From the NCBI GenBank assembly GCA_049977145.1, contig JBMFGW010000092.1, forward strand, positions 1 through 15,990: a stretch of 15,990 bases of DNA. The letters run 5' to 3'. Below the pieces are notes generated by a model. It was not told where the DNA came from, did no database searches, and worked only from the letters and a program-made list of their open reading frames with translations. This DNA comes from JAMDCX01 sp049977145. GTDB lineage: Bacteria > Planctomycetota > Phycisphaerae > WQYP01. This document shows positions 1 through 8,078 of this stretch, one piece after another; position 1 is the stretch's first letter, and each line of letters opens with the position of its first letter. The position numbers and the translations under genes were made by a program.

Positions 1-364
1 GCGGGAGTTCTCCGGCGCGTACATTGGTAATGGTCTGACCGGGCGTGGGGACGCCATAAGAGGAAACATAGAGAGCCGATAAGCCTGCCAAGGGCTGATA
101 AGTCTGATTCGGCGACACGCCATTACCGAGGCTGTTATCCGCGAAAACGTAGTTCGAGACGCAAGCTAAGGGATACTGTCCGCGATAGGTGTCAGCATAT
201 TCATGCAGGGCAATGCCGATCTGCCGAAGATTGGAGGCTCCCTGTATTTGCACGGCCAACTGTTTGGCTCGCGCCAGCGCCGGCAAAAGCAGGGCGATGA
301 GGATCGCTATAATGCTGATGACCACCAGTAATTCGATGAGGGTAAAAGCGTTTAGACGTTTCAT
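1..364 (-). CDS. Prepilin-like protein with type II secretion/pilin N-terminal motif (3' end cut off by window)
   Basis: The first 121 residues are visible and the gene continues past the window edge. The N-terminus reads MKRLNAFTLIELLVV, the class III (pilin/pseudopilin) signal. Prepilin peptidase would cut between A6 and F7, leaving F-T-L-I-E with the conserved Glu at mature position 5. An uninterrupted hydrophobic helix follows (about residues 8-32, ending LLLPALARAK). Next comes 'SNLRQIGIALHEYADTYRGQYP', in which the N-L-R/K-Q-I/L-G...Y pattern is typical of the large DUF1559-like/pseudopilin families of planctomycetes and verrucomicrobia. The start is set by AAGGAG seven bases upstream of ATG. 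Position -1 of the cleavage site is Ala rather than the usual Gly, which is tolerated in the family. Such proteins are anchored in the inner membrane before processing, and the role of individual paralogues is unknown. A terminator-like hairpin separates this gene from the PEP-CTERM gene upstream, so it probably has its own promoter. Confidence 0.85.
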   Translation of the reverse strand, partial: MKRLNAFTLIELLVVISIIAILIALLLPALARAKQLAVQIQGASNLRQIGIALHEYADTYRGQYPLACVSNYVFADNSLGNGVSPNQTYQPLAGLSALYVSSYGVPTPGQTITNVRAGELP

Positions 365-419
365 AGAAAAACTCCTTATCCGAGTGTTCAGTGTGAAGTT
401 TTCGGTCCCGGCGCGCCGG

Positions 420-457
420 AAAAAAAGAAGGCCCGATAAAGTTAATCTCATCGGCCC
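420..457 (-). terminator. Probable rho-independent terminator between the PEP-CTERM and prepilin genes
   Basis: Read on the minus strand, GGGCCGAT pairs with ATCGGGCC across a 12-base loop. This is an 8-bp stem with one G-G mismatch. It is followed directly by TTCTTTTTTT. The position is downstream of the PEP-CTERM gene and just before the prepilin gene's ribosome binding site, as expected for the end of the upstream transcript. It lies 280 bases beyond the PEP-CTERM stop codon, so that message would have a long 3' tail. Confidence 0.55.
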
Positions 458-737
458 TCCCGTTATCATCCCTTATCAGCTACTCGGCGTTCTTCAACCA
501 GAAAAGCAGGTACGAAAACCGACATCACAAGGTCGGCTGTTTCCAACCAATGGCGGGTGAGGACACCCGCGCCCCCATGGACGCAATACGACGCCGCGCA
601 CACATAGCAGCCGACTGTGCCGGTGGTGCAACGGGCGTTTCCCATCGTCCGTCCATCGGCCACCGCGTCACAACATGGGCAAGATGCCCATGGCTACGGA
701 TAACGCCGGCCCAGATGGTTATCGGGCCAGCCCTTTT
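458..737. other. Non-coding spacer with several perfect hairpins
   Basis: No convincing gene is seen between the PEP-CTERM stop codon and the terminator. Open frames here have no recognisable protein pattern and no good ribosome binding site. The spacer contains four inverted repeats. At 518-537, CCGAC/GTCGG is followed on the minus strand by TTTT. At 553-570, GCGGGTG/CACCCGC has a 4-base loop and is perfect over 7 bp. At 674-692, CATGGGCA/TGCCCATG has a 3-base loop and is perfect over 8 bp. At 708-728, GGCCC/GGGCC has an 11-base loop and lies ten bases past the PEP-CTERM stop codon. They would fold in the 3' untranslated part of the PEP-CTERM message. Confidence 0.5.
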
Positions 738-1592
738 TCACACCGTCTTCCGGCGCTTCAGCAACAGCAAGCCCAAGCCGCCCACCGCCACCAAGCCCAG
801 CGTGGCCGGTTCGGGAACAACTCCGACATCGGCCAGTGTTGTGCCCAGATAAAAGTTGTGGAAGTTGCTGGGGCTGCCGCTGTAGCTGTCCAAGTTCACC
901 CAACTTACACTAAACAGCCCGGCGTTACTGTTATTGGTACTGAAGGTAATACCACCACTATTGGGGTTGAAGTTGGTGGTGCTGGGATCCACCCAAGCTT
1001 CACCGGCACCCGTACTTGGGTTGTACTGGAACAGAAAAAAGTGGCTGACACCCAGCGCGGCATTCGCAAACGTGCCGATCGGCGTATAGGCCCCGGTCGA
1101 TGTGCCGCCAATCGCCAGATCGACTAAACCACTGGCGTCATTATTATCGACACGAAAGTACGGTGTTGCTCCGCTGGTAATATCCGATCCAATCTCAACG
1201 GCGGCAAAATCACTTGACGCGGAGAATGTGGGCAGAGTCACATCAAAGCTGACGTATATGTTGCTATTCGACGTTGTGTTCAGCACCGAGTTTGAGGCAA
1301 GTTCCGCACCAACCCGGCCACCGTAGCCCACGGGAACGGTGGCTTGGCCGTTGGTGATGCTGGGAGCCTCACTTGGGCTTGTGCTGCCAGTGCCTTGCCA
1401 CGCGCCCGAAAAACCGAAATCGGGCGTTCTGCCAATTAAAGCGCCGTTGACGGAACTATCGCTGGGGGTCAGTTCGGAAGCAACCACGCTGGCCGAGGCC
1501 GCGCTGGCCAAGCCGACACATGCCACCGCCGCGAGCGCCGCAGCCGCCAAGAAACAACCACGAGAAATTACTGATGAACGATTGGAAAACAT
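738..1592 (-). CDS. PEP-CTERM sorting-domain exported protein
   Basis: The predicted protein has 284 residues. An N-terminal Sec signal peptide (basic SNRSS...R, hydrophobic core about residues 13-30, likely cut after A-S-A34) shows export. The last 27 residues are a canonical PEP-CTERM tail: VPEP at 259-262, a hydrophobic stretch rich in G/L/V/A, then KRRK at 279-282. Exosortase in the inner membrane recognises and cleaves such tails, and the proteins end up in the envelope or exopolysaccharide matrix. The middle is Ser/Thr/Asn/Gly-rich and has a beta-sandwich look (for example 'NIYVSFDVTLP', 'FFLFQYNPSTGAGEAWVDP'), resembling lectin-like PEP-CTERM proteins. No catalytic motif is visible and the function is unknown. 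The frame stays open 67 codons upstream, but AAGGAG six bases before the chosen ATG plus the signal peptide fix the start here. No exosortase gene lies in the window. Confidence 0.88.
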   Translation of the reverse strand: MFSNRSSVISRGCFLAAAALAAVACVGLASAASASVVASELTPSDSSVNGALIGRTPDFGFSGAWQGTGSTSPSEAPSITNGQATVPVGYGGRVGAELASNSVLNTTSNSNIYVSFDVTLPTFSASSDFAAVEIGSDITSGATPYFRVDNNDASGLVDLAIGGTSTGAYTPIGTFANAALGVSHFFLFQYNPSTGAGEAWVDPSTTNFNPNSGGITFSTNNSNAGLFSVSWVNLDSYSGSPSNFHNFYLGTTLADVGVVPEPATLGLVAVGGLGLLLLKRRKTV

Positions 1593-1606
1593 AAACGACT
1601 CCTTCC

Positions 1607-1674
1607 GCTCCATATTGGAGCTGTGTGAATTGTCCATTGTCCGAATGGACGACGGCTTGCCGCAACATGCGGCA
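1607..1674 (-). promoter_or_regulatory. Three consecutive perfect hairpins in the PEP-CTERM gene leader
   Basis: Immediately upstream of the Shine-Dalgarno sequence are three perfect stem-loops spaced about 10 bases apart. At 1607-1621, GCTCCA/TGGAGC has a 3-base loop. At 1632-1650, GTCCATT/AATGGAC has a 5-base loop. At 1658-1674, TGCCGCA/TGCGGCA has a 3-base loop. The first ends one base before GGAAGGAG, so it could stack on or compete with the ribosome binding site. No known riboswitch class is recognised. A role in mRNA stability or translational control is inferred. Confidence 0.5.
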
Positions 1675-1710
1675 GATGTAACGATATTGAATTTTGTACT
1701 CATACCATGT

Positions 1711-1726
1711 TTCCTTATATAAGGAA
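1711..1726. repeat. Perfect 16-bp palindrome TTCCTTATATAAGGAA
   Basis: The 16 bases equal their own reverse complement with no spacer. The site lies 119 bp upstream of the PEP-CTERM start codon and downstream of the candidate promoter. That placement suggests a dimeric repressor or roadblock operator, or a cruciform or RNA hairpin in the leader. The AT-rich centre could also contribute to a second promoter, but no well-spaced -35 box was found for it. Confidence 0.45.
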
Positions 1727-1983
1727 CTACTTTGCTCTCCCACTCCACGCCAACCACACGGCTGACACATATAGAATTGAGAGCTCCCTGCAAAACTCAA
1801 GTCGGACAGACTCTCAGCCAACTCACCAAGAAAACCTTCCGGGGCTACTCTTCCCCGCCATGCCGTGCACCTCCGCCAATCCCAAAACCAGACTACACCT
1901 ATCAACTGCCTCCACCACTTTTACGGCTATCCTAATGCTGGTGCCGATGAAGCAGTGCCAAGTGAATCACATCAACTACGTAT

Positions 1984-2012
1984 AATATATTCCACCACAA
2001 GGCAAAAAGCAA
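1984..2012 (-). promoter_or_regulatory. Candidate sigma70 promoter for the PEP-CTERM gene
   Basis: On the minus strand, TTGCTT (-35, 2007-2012) is separated by exactly 17 bases from TATATT (-10, 1984-1989, 5 of 6 consensus bases). Transcription would begin near 1977, giving an untranslated leader of about 385 nucleotides. The same -35 hexamer and spacing recur in the rhlE promoter at 11772-11800. The 1593-2171 stretch holds no recognisable gene, only this promoter, the palindrome, the hairpins and the end of the nuo transcript. Confidence 0.45.
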
Positions 2013-2132
2013 GAGGAATCTTTAACAGACCCTTCGTAAGGCATGACTTGTTCGTTTTTAAGAAATTATGGAAACAGACCGATTTATCGGAAAACCTGAT
2101 TGGGCTTTCACTCAAAAATCCAAGCAGCCCTG

Positions 2133-2161
2133 AAAACTAAAATACCACGCCTTATAAAGGC
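2133..2161 (-). terminator. Possible terminator of the nuo operon
   Basis: Ten bases past the nuoN stop codon, GCCTT-tat-AAGGC forms a short perfect stem. On the minus strand it is followed by GTGGTATTTTAGTTTT. The 5-bp stem is weak and the U-rich tract is interrupted, so this is a modest candidate only. Confidence 0.3.
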
Positions 2162-2171
2162 TCCTTACGGG

Positions 2172-3749
2172 TTAATGAATTCTAGCCGACAAACGGATGC
2201 TGGTATCAAGGGTGGGAGCGGATATTGTTTTTATGCCAGCGGACTGTGGTGGAGAATTCCAAAGTGCCAGTTGTTTGGTGACTTCAGAACCGGAATAGCG
2301 GGAAATACTCATCAAGACGGATGGAAAAATACCGAGGAGGATGACCAACGCGGCAGCAATGGCGGCGGAGAATTGGATCGTACCGGGTCGTCGGACGGTA
2401 AATGGAGTCCAAGGTTCACGGATATACATGGAGGTAATAACCCCCAGATAATAGGCTGCCGCGATGGCCGCGTTAATCATGACGATGACCGCCAAGATGC
2501 CGTGCCCGCTGGAGAAGGCGGCTTGCACAATAAAGAGCTTGCCGAGGAAACCGACGGTAAAGGGCATGCCGATAAGGCTTAACATGCACACGGCCATGCA
2601 GGCGGCGGCCAGGGGATGGGCGGAGGCAACGCCGGCGATATCATCAAGGTCTTCGGCCGCATCAAGTTTACCTTGTAGATAGACCAGCACGGCAAAGGCG
2701 CCCACGGTCATGACACTGTAGGCGCCGAGATAAAACAGCATAGCGCTGATACCATTGGTCATACTTTGACTTATTAGCAGCGGGCCAACGGCCAACCCGA
2801 CGAGCATGTACCCGGTGTGGGAAATGGAGCTGTACGCCAACATGCGTTTGATGTTTCGCTGCAGCAAGGCTAACACATTACCGAGGGTCATACTTAATAC
2901 CGCCATGACCATCAGAAGATCAGGCACTGCCCGGGCGGCACCATGCGAAAGTTTCCAGCCGGTGAGATTAAATACCAGAATAAGGGCTATAAAACCTGCG
3001 GCCTTGGGGGCGAAGGACAAAAACGCCGTCACAGGTGTGGCGGCTCCCTGATAGACATCGGGAGCATAATAATGCATGGGGACGGCGGCTATTTTATAAG
3101 CGATACCGATGACCACCATCAGCAGGCCGATGATGGCAATGTAAGGTAGTTGGGGACTGGCGGCGAAGGCGGCGGCGATTTTGGAAAAATCGGTGCTGCC
3201 GGAAAAGCCAAAGAGATAGCTGAACCCAAAGAGATAAATAGCCGCAGACAGGGAACCGAGAAAGAAGTATTTCACGCCGGCTTCCTGGGCGTTGGCATTA
3301 CCGCGTCCGGTGGCCGCCATGATGTAGGTGGGAATGGAAACGAGTTCCAGGGCGATGAAAAGCCAAATTAAATTATCGACCTTCGCCATCATACTCACAC
3401 CGGCCAAAGATACGAGCATCATGGCAAAATATTCGCCACGAAAAGTTTTGTCCGGCCAGGCCGGGTCCATGGCAAAGGGCATATCCCAGGATAGCAGTAC
3501 GAGCAAAATTCCAACGCCGGAAGTCAGAAGTGTGTCGTAGGTGCAGAAACTCGCCAGCGGCCAGGCGGGACCGGCATCGACGATACCAATGCGCCAGCCG
3601 GCGATAAAGGCCAGGATAAGGCTGATGAGCGCAATGCACTGCGTGCTACGGCGTACCGTGTCGGATCGGGCGATACCCACCAGCGCCACCAAACATGCCG
3701 CGGCGATCATGATGATTTCGGGGATCAGATGATTCAGTGGGATATTCAC
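2172..3749 (-). CDS. nuoN: NADH-quinone oxidoreductase subunit N
   Basis: The 525-residue polytopic membrane protein is one of the three antiporter-like proton-pumping subunits of complex I. E. coli NuoN is slightly shorter, about 485 residues. Expected ionisable residues of the half-channels are visible: E135 in 'ALELVSIPTYIM', K219 in 'AYKIAAVPMHYYAPDVYQGA', K249 in 'SFAPKAAGF' and K301 in 'NIKRMLAYSSISHTGYM'. These match the E. coli pattern E133/K217/K247. The start is GTG with GAGG eight bases upstream. The next gene upstream, nuoM, stops 27 bases before. The last roughly 30 residues are polar and poorly conserved. This is the final gene of the J-K-L-M-N operon. Confidence 0.95.
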   Translation of the reverse strand: MNIPLNHLIPEIIMIAAACLVALVGIARSDTVRRSTQCIALISLILAFIAGWRIGIVDAGPAWPLASFCTYDTLLTSGVGILLVLLSWDMPFAMDPAWPDKTFRGEYFAMMLVSLAGVSMMAKVDNLIWLFIALELVSIPTYIMAATGRGNANAQEAGVKYFFLGSLSAAIYLFGFSYLFGFSGSTDFSKIAAAFAASPQLPYIAIIGLLMVVIGIAYKIAAVPMHYYAPDVYQGAATPVTAFLSFAPKAAGFIALILVFNLTGWKLSHGAARAVPDLLMVMAVLSMTLGNVLALLQRNIKRMLAYSSISHTGYMLVGLAVGPLLISQSMTNGISAMLFYLGAYSVMTVGAFAVLVYLQGKLDAAEDLDDIAGVASAHPLAAACMAVCMLSLIGMPFTVGFLGKLFIVQAAFSSGHGILAVIVMINAAIAAAYYLGVITSMYIREPWTPFTVRRPGTIQFSAAIAAALVILLGIFPSVLMSISRYSGSEVTKQLALWNSPPQSAGIKTISAPTLDTSIRLSARIH

Positions 3750-3776
3750 GTAAAAAGCCTCAATGACACCAAAATA

Positions 3777-5444
3777 CTAGCGTGACAACCGGTCCGGCAG
3801 ACGCAGGGCCACCGCCGGCGCGTGCGGATGGTTCAGCGATGGCAGCGGCGATTGCAGAGCCATGGCCGGATTGGAATTGGCCGCAACAGCCGCCAATACC
3901 GCGTGGCGAATTTTACCAACCGCGGGTTGCAACGAATTCAAAACCGGACCGGGATACAAACCGATGAGCAAAACCGCGACGGCCAGCGGTGCAAGCACCA
4001 GCCATTCCCGCAGGGACAAATCGCGTGGTGCGGGCGGCGGGAAAGTTTCATGACCGGCGTCGGCGTTTGGCGCGGTTTCAACGAGCGGTCCGAAAATGAC
4101 ATGGGCGACCCAATAGAGCATATACAATGCGCCCAAAATCATACCCAGGGCCGCCGGTATGGCATAAGCCGGGCCTAGATTGCCGCCGTGCCCGGCGCTG
4201 CCGCTGACATAAGTTCCAATGAGCGAAATAACTTCGGAGATAAAACCGATAAGTCCAGGCAACGCCGCGGTTCCCATAAAAAAGAAGACCGCAAAAAAGC
4301 CCAACACTGGAAGCCGCCGGGCCAAGCCGGAAATTTCGCGCAGATTACGAGTATGATAGCGACGAAAAATCATGCCCATCACCAGCAGCAAACCGCCGGC
4401 CAGCAGACCGGAACTCAGCATCACCAGAACGCACCCGGTCAGACCGGTCATGGTAAGTGCCAGCAAGGCCAGAATGCACAAACCCAAATGGCTAAGCACA
4501 CTGTAGGCGATGAGTTTTTTCATATCACGCTGCACCCAGCTGATCAGCCCGCCATAGAGGATGGATATAACACACAACACCGCCAGCCAGGGCGTAAAGC
4601 GAACGGCGGCGAGGGGCAGCATCGGAATGGCGAACCGTAAAAGACCATAAGCACCGAGCTTTACCAGCGCGATCATGACGGCGCCGGGCGTGGGAGATTC
4701 CGTAATGGCCAACGGCATCCAGGTATGCACGGGAAATAATGGAACCTTAATGGCGAAGCCGATCAACAAACCGAGAAATACGATGCCCTGTTGCGCGGGA
4801 CTTAGCGACTGACCGGCCTTATACAAATCCGCCAGCGCAAAAGAGAACGTGCCAAATTTTTCCTGATGCACATAAGCGAGATAAATCAGACTGGCCAGCA
4901 GCAAAACCGAACCCGCAAAAGCGTAAAGGAAAAACTTGACCGCAGCCTTCCGACGTTGGGAATGCCCCCAGATACCCAGAATAAAAAAGGTTGGAATTAA
5001 GCTGAATTCAAAAAACAGATAAAACAACAACACATCATGGCTGATAAATACGCCGATCATGCAGGCATAGCTCACGAGCATCCAGGCAAAGAATTCGTTT
5101 TGCCGATGCCCGATTTTACCCACCGCATCGAGAATCGCCGCCGGCGTGACCAACAAAGTAAGCAGCAACAGCCAGAGACTGATGCCATCAACACCCAGAG
5201 AGAAATTGACATGGAATTGCGGCAGCCAGGGATAGAAAAATTGCTGCTGCCATACCCCGCCGTCCGCATAATGAAAGCGATCCAATAACACGATGCCCAA
5301 CAAGGATGGGATCAGCGCGAAACAAAACGCCAGAATACCCAAGCCGTGGGCACGCGGACCGGTGGGCTTGATCATAAAAATCAGTGCCGCCCCAAGCAGG
5401 GGAATAAGCAGCATCATGGGCAAAATTACATGTGATTGTGTCAT
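3777..5444 (-). CDS. nuoM: NADH-quinone oxidoreductase subunit M
   Basis: This 555-residue antiporter-like subunit sits between NuoN and NuoL in the membrane arm of complex I. Family motifs seen: 'FSLGVDGISLWLLLLT' near 81-96, key Glu E146 in 'FYLFFEFSLIPTFFILGIWG', K233 in 'GFAIKVPLFPVHTWMP', 'ESPTPGAVMIALVKLGAYG' with K262, and 'RDMKKLIAYSVLSHLG' at 306-320. E. coli counterparts are E144, K234 and K265. The C-terminus carries about 30 extra residues rich in Pro, Leu and His that lie beyond the conserved helices. The ATG lacks a strong Shine-Dalgarno sequence. It lies 51 bases after the nuoL stop codon, so translation may depend on transcription and ribosome supply from the upstream genes. 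Confidence 0.95.
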   Translation of the reverse strand: MTQSHVILPMMLLIPLLGAALIFMIKPTGPRAHGLGILAFCFALIPSLLGIVLLDRFHYADGGVWQQQFFYPWLPQFHVNFSLGVDGISLWLLLLTLLVTPAAILDAVGKIGHRQNEFFAWMLVSYACMIGVFISHDVLLFYLFFEFSLIPTFFILGIWGHSQRRKAAVKFFLYAFAGSVLLLASLIYLAYVHQEKFGTFSFALADLYKAGQSLSPAQQGIVFLGLLIGFAIKVPLFPVHTWMPLAITESPTPGAVMIALVKLGAYGLLRFAIPMLPLAAVRFTPWLAVLCVISILYGGLISWVQRDMKKLIAYSVLSHLGLCILALLALTMTGLTGCVLVMLSSGLLAGGLLLVMGMIFRRYHTRNLREISGLARRLPVLGFFAVFFFMGTAALPGLIGFISEVISLIGTYVSGSAGHGGNLGPAYAIPAALGMILGALYMLYWVAHVIFGPLVETAPNADAGHETFPPPAPRDLSLREWLVLAPLAVAVLLIGLYPGPVLNSLQPAVGKIRHAVLAAVAANSNPAMALQSPLPSLNHPHAPAVALRLPDRLSR

Positions 5445-5495
5445 AACGTTTCAGTTCCGAAAATTCCCGGTACGGATGGGCAAGTCAGCCCCGTA

Positions 5496-7652
5496 TCATC
5501 GCAGCAGATACAACACTCCGAGAATCACCAACGCCAGGCCGCTGACCATGCCGATGGCATAATAACGCAAGCGGCCACTCTGTGTGGGTTTGAGCACCCA
5601 GCCGACAAACTGCGGAAAATATCCAAAAAAGTTAACCACAATTGCATCCAGGACGTGGTCCAGACCATACAGGGTGCGTCCCAAATACCAGAGCGGCATA
5701 ACGAGACAGTAATGATAAATCTCATCAAAATACCACTTGTTCTCCAAGAATGTTACCAGCGGGCGGAAGGCGGACTTGGCTATCGCCGCGGCGTGCCGAT
5801 TGACCCAGTGAAAATAAGAGGCAATCAAAATTCCCAGAACCGCCAAGGTGCCACCGATGATCATGCCCATGGCGGGACTAAGGCGCTGGACCGCCGTGAC
5901 GGGCAGCAGCAGACCGGCGGGCGGTGTGGGCACATAGTGCAGACCCGCATTCATAGGCACGCGGGAGAGAAAACTTTGAATCCAGCCCTGATCGTCGTGG
6001 CCGCCAAAAACGCCCAGCCAGCCCACCAGGGTGGCTCCAATGGCCAAAATTACCAGCGGTCCCCACATGGAAATTGGCCCATCGAACGACGTGCTCCGCG
6101 GTCGGTCGTGCGCGTTGGGGGTATCGGATCCCGGCTGGCCATGATCATGGCCGGTGGCACTGGTATGCCCTTCATGGCCCGCATCGGCAGGAAGCGTAAA
6201 GACACTGGGTTCATGCAGACCGGCGGTTTGCGGCAAAACCAGATCGCCCATGAATACACGGAAAAACGCGCGGAAAGTGTAATACGCGGTAATCAATGCG
6301 GTTAACAAGCCGACCCCCGCCAGCCAAGGCCCGCCGCTCCAGGCGGAGTTCATGGCGGCGGATAAAATCGCATCCTTACTGAAAAAACCGGCCCACCCCG
6401 GAAAGCCCGCCAGCGCCAACGCCCCCATCAACAGGCAAATAGTGGTAATGGGCATGCGCTTGGCCAAGCCGGACATTTTCCGGATGTCCAGTTCACCGCC
6501 CATGGCGTGCATGACTGAACCGGTGGACAGAAATAAAAGCGCTTTGAAAAAAGCATGGGTAAAGACGTGAAACACCGCCGCGGATCCGGCCGCGACACCC
6601 AATCCCATAAACATGTAACCCAATTGCGATACCGTGGAATAGGCCCAAATCCGCTTGAGATCATACTGGCACATGGCGATGGTGGCGGCCATAAAGGCGG
6701 TAAAAGTACCAATGATCCCAACCAGATGCAGCACCGGCAAATCGTGCATAAATATCGGCATACAGCGGGCAATGAGGTATACGCCCGCGGTGACCATGGT
6801 GGCGGCGTGAATCAAGGCGGAAACCGGAGTGGGGCCTTCCATGGCATCAGGTAGCCAGACGTGCAGCGGGAACTGTGCGGATTTGGCAAAAGCTCCGAAC
6901 ATCAACAGCAGCGGAATCCAAAACATCATGGAAGCATGTGCCGCCCGGAAATTCGCGCTTTGCAGAGGTCCATAGAACACGTTGGAGAAATTCAGCGAAT
7001 GGAAGGTCAGATAAATCATGAAAATCGCAATGGCGAAGCAGGTATCGCCGATACGGTTGACGACAAAAGCTTTGGTGGCGGCATCGCGCGCGGATTTTTT
7101 GGGGTAGTAGTAGCCAATGAGCAGATAACTGGCCAGACCGACGCCTTCCCAGCCCAGATATACCAGAAGAAAATTATTAGCCAGTACCAGAATGGTCATG
7201 GCGGCGACGAACATGCTTAAATACGCGAAGAAACGGAAATACCCGTAATCGCCCTCCATGTAGCCGCTGGAATAAATAAAAATCAACAGGGAAATTCCGG
7301 TTACAAAGCTGACAAACAGCACCGAAAGTGGATCCAGATAGACGCCGAATGGCACTGTCAAGCCACCGGCGCTGAACCATGTGGCAAAAGAAATATGGTA
7401 GGCGCTGCGCAGCACCGCGCCAAGAATCCCGGTGGAAAAAAGCAGCAGCAGCACTATGGAAACAACAAAGGACATGGCCACACCGATGATCGCCGGCACA
7501 TGCGAATGCTTTTTCAATAACTTGCCGCCGCACGCCCCAATGATGACCATCGCGGCCAGTGGGAACAGTGGAATAAGCGTCGCCAGGAAACAAGCCTTTT
7601 GCGATGTCGGCAATTGACCAGCCCAGCTATAAAATTCGGTCAGGTGGAACAC
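5496..7652 (-). CDS. nuoL: NADH-quinone oxidoreductase subunit L
   Basis: This is the distal proton-pumping subunit, 718 residues from the chosen start. E. coli NuoL has about 613. Diagnostic segments: 'FGVYLDPLSVLFVSFVTG' near 102-119, 'YLGWEGVGLASYLLIGYYY' with E169, 'AKSAQFPLHVWLPDAMEG' with K257, 'TPVSALIHAATMVTAGVYL' near 275-293, 'DLKRIWAYSTVSQLGYM' with K333, and 'THAFFKALLFL' with K370. The C-terminal third contains the region for the long lateral helix and the terminal anchor helix. A His/Asp/Gly-rich polar insertion lies at about 480-520 (for example 'HEGHTSATGHDHG'). The start was placed at GTG because GGAG lies six bases upstream. An in-frame TTG at 7694 would add 14 residues but has no good ribosome binding site. 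Confidence 0.95.
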   Translation of the reverse strand: MFHLTEFYSWAGQLPTSQKACFLATLIPLFPLAAMVIIGACGGKLLKKHSHVPAIIGVAMSFVVSIVLLLLFSTGILGAVLRSAYHISFATWFSAGGLTVPFGVYLDPLSVLFVSFVTGISLLIFIYSSGYMEGDYGYFRFFAYLSMFVAAMTILVLANNFLLVYLGWEGVGLASYLLIGYYYPKKSARDAATKAFVVNRIGDTCFAIAIFMIYLTFHSLNFSNVFYGPLQSANFRAAHASMMFWIPLLLMFGAFAKSAQFPLHVWLPDAMEGPTPVSALIHAATMVTAGVYLIARCMPIFMHDLPVLHLVGIIGTFTAFMAATIAMCQYDLKRIWAYSTVSQLGYMFMGLGVAAGSAAVFHVFTHAFFKALLFLSTGSVMHAMGGELDIRKMSGLAKRMPITTICLLMGALALAGFPGWAGFFSKDAILSAAMNSAWSGGPWLAGVGLLTALITAYYTFRAFFRVFMGDLVLPQTAGLHEPSVFTLPADAGHEGHTSATGHDHGQPGSDTPNAHDRPRSTSFDGPISMWGPLVILAIGATLVGWLGVFGGHDDQGWIQSFLSRVPMNAGLHYVPTPPAGLLLPVTAVQRLSPAMGMIIGGTLAVLGILIASYFHWVNRHAAAIAKSAFRPLVTFLENKWYFDEIYHYCLVMPLWYLGRTLYGLDHVLDAIVVNFFGYFPQFVGWVLKPTQSGRLRYYAIGMVSGLALVILGVLYLLR

Positions 7653-7728
7653 TTCAAACTCCGGAACGTCCCCGTGGCAAGAATCTTGGCTCAAAGACCG
7701 CGTTGCCCGGGGAAACTACAACCGCATC

Positions 7729-8064
7729 CTACCCCTGCAGGTCGGACCACATATCCACATTGAGCGTCTGACGCTGGCGGAATAACATCACCACCAGGCC
7801 CAGCGCCAGCGACGCTTCCGCCGCCGCCACTGTCAACAGAAAAATAACAAACGACTGCCCGTCAGCATTATGCCAATACCGGCTCAAGGCAACGAGATTG
7901 ACGGCCACACCCTGAAACATGATTTCTGTGGAAAGGAAAATCATGATCATATTGCGGCGGGTCATAAAACCGACCAGTCCGATGGCGAACAATACCGCGC
8001 CCAAGGCGAGGTAATGCACCAACACCGGATCAGAGAAAGAGGTTGTTACAGGTGTCATCATCAT
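7729..8064 (-). CDS. nuoK: NADH-quinone oxidoreductase subunit K
   Basis: This is a small three-helix membrane subunit of complex I, up to 111 residues against about 100 usually. The two conserved membrane glutamates are present and correctly spaced: E47 in 'IFLSTEIMFQGVAVNLVAL' and E83 in 'LTVAAAEASLALGLVVMLF'. They correspond to E36 and E72 in E. coli. The end, 'LNVDMWSDLQG', matches the family ending. Three ATG codons in a row open the gene (8064, 8061, 8058). A weak GGA a few bases upstream fits the second or third better, so the N-terminus is uncertain by two residues. The gap to the nuoJ stop codon is only 14 bases, consistent with translational coupling. Confidence 0.95.
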   Translation of the reverse strand: MMMTPVTTSFSDPVLVHYLALGAVLFAIGLVGFMTRRNMIMIFLSTEIMFQGVAVNLVALSRYWHNADGQSFVIFLLTVAAAEASLALGLVVMLFRQRQTLNVDMWSDLQG

Positions 8065-8078
8065 TATCCAGCACCGAG

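Noticed and set aside
466..663. Minus-strand 65-codon frame after the PEP-CTERM gene
   Set aside because: It has no ribosome site or family resemblance and lies across the hairpin cluster.
1456..1905. Minus-strand frame of 149 codons overlapping the PEP-CTERM gene start
   Set aside because: It is out of frame with the signal-peptide gene, overlaps the hairpin leader, and has a Trp/Cys/Arg-rich composition with no family pattern.
5436..6305. Open frame of 289 codons on the plus strand across the end of nuoL
   Set aside because: It lies antisense to well-conserved nuoL sequence, is rich in Gln/His/Arg as expected for a shadow frame, and has no recognisable domain or ribosome site.
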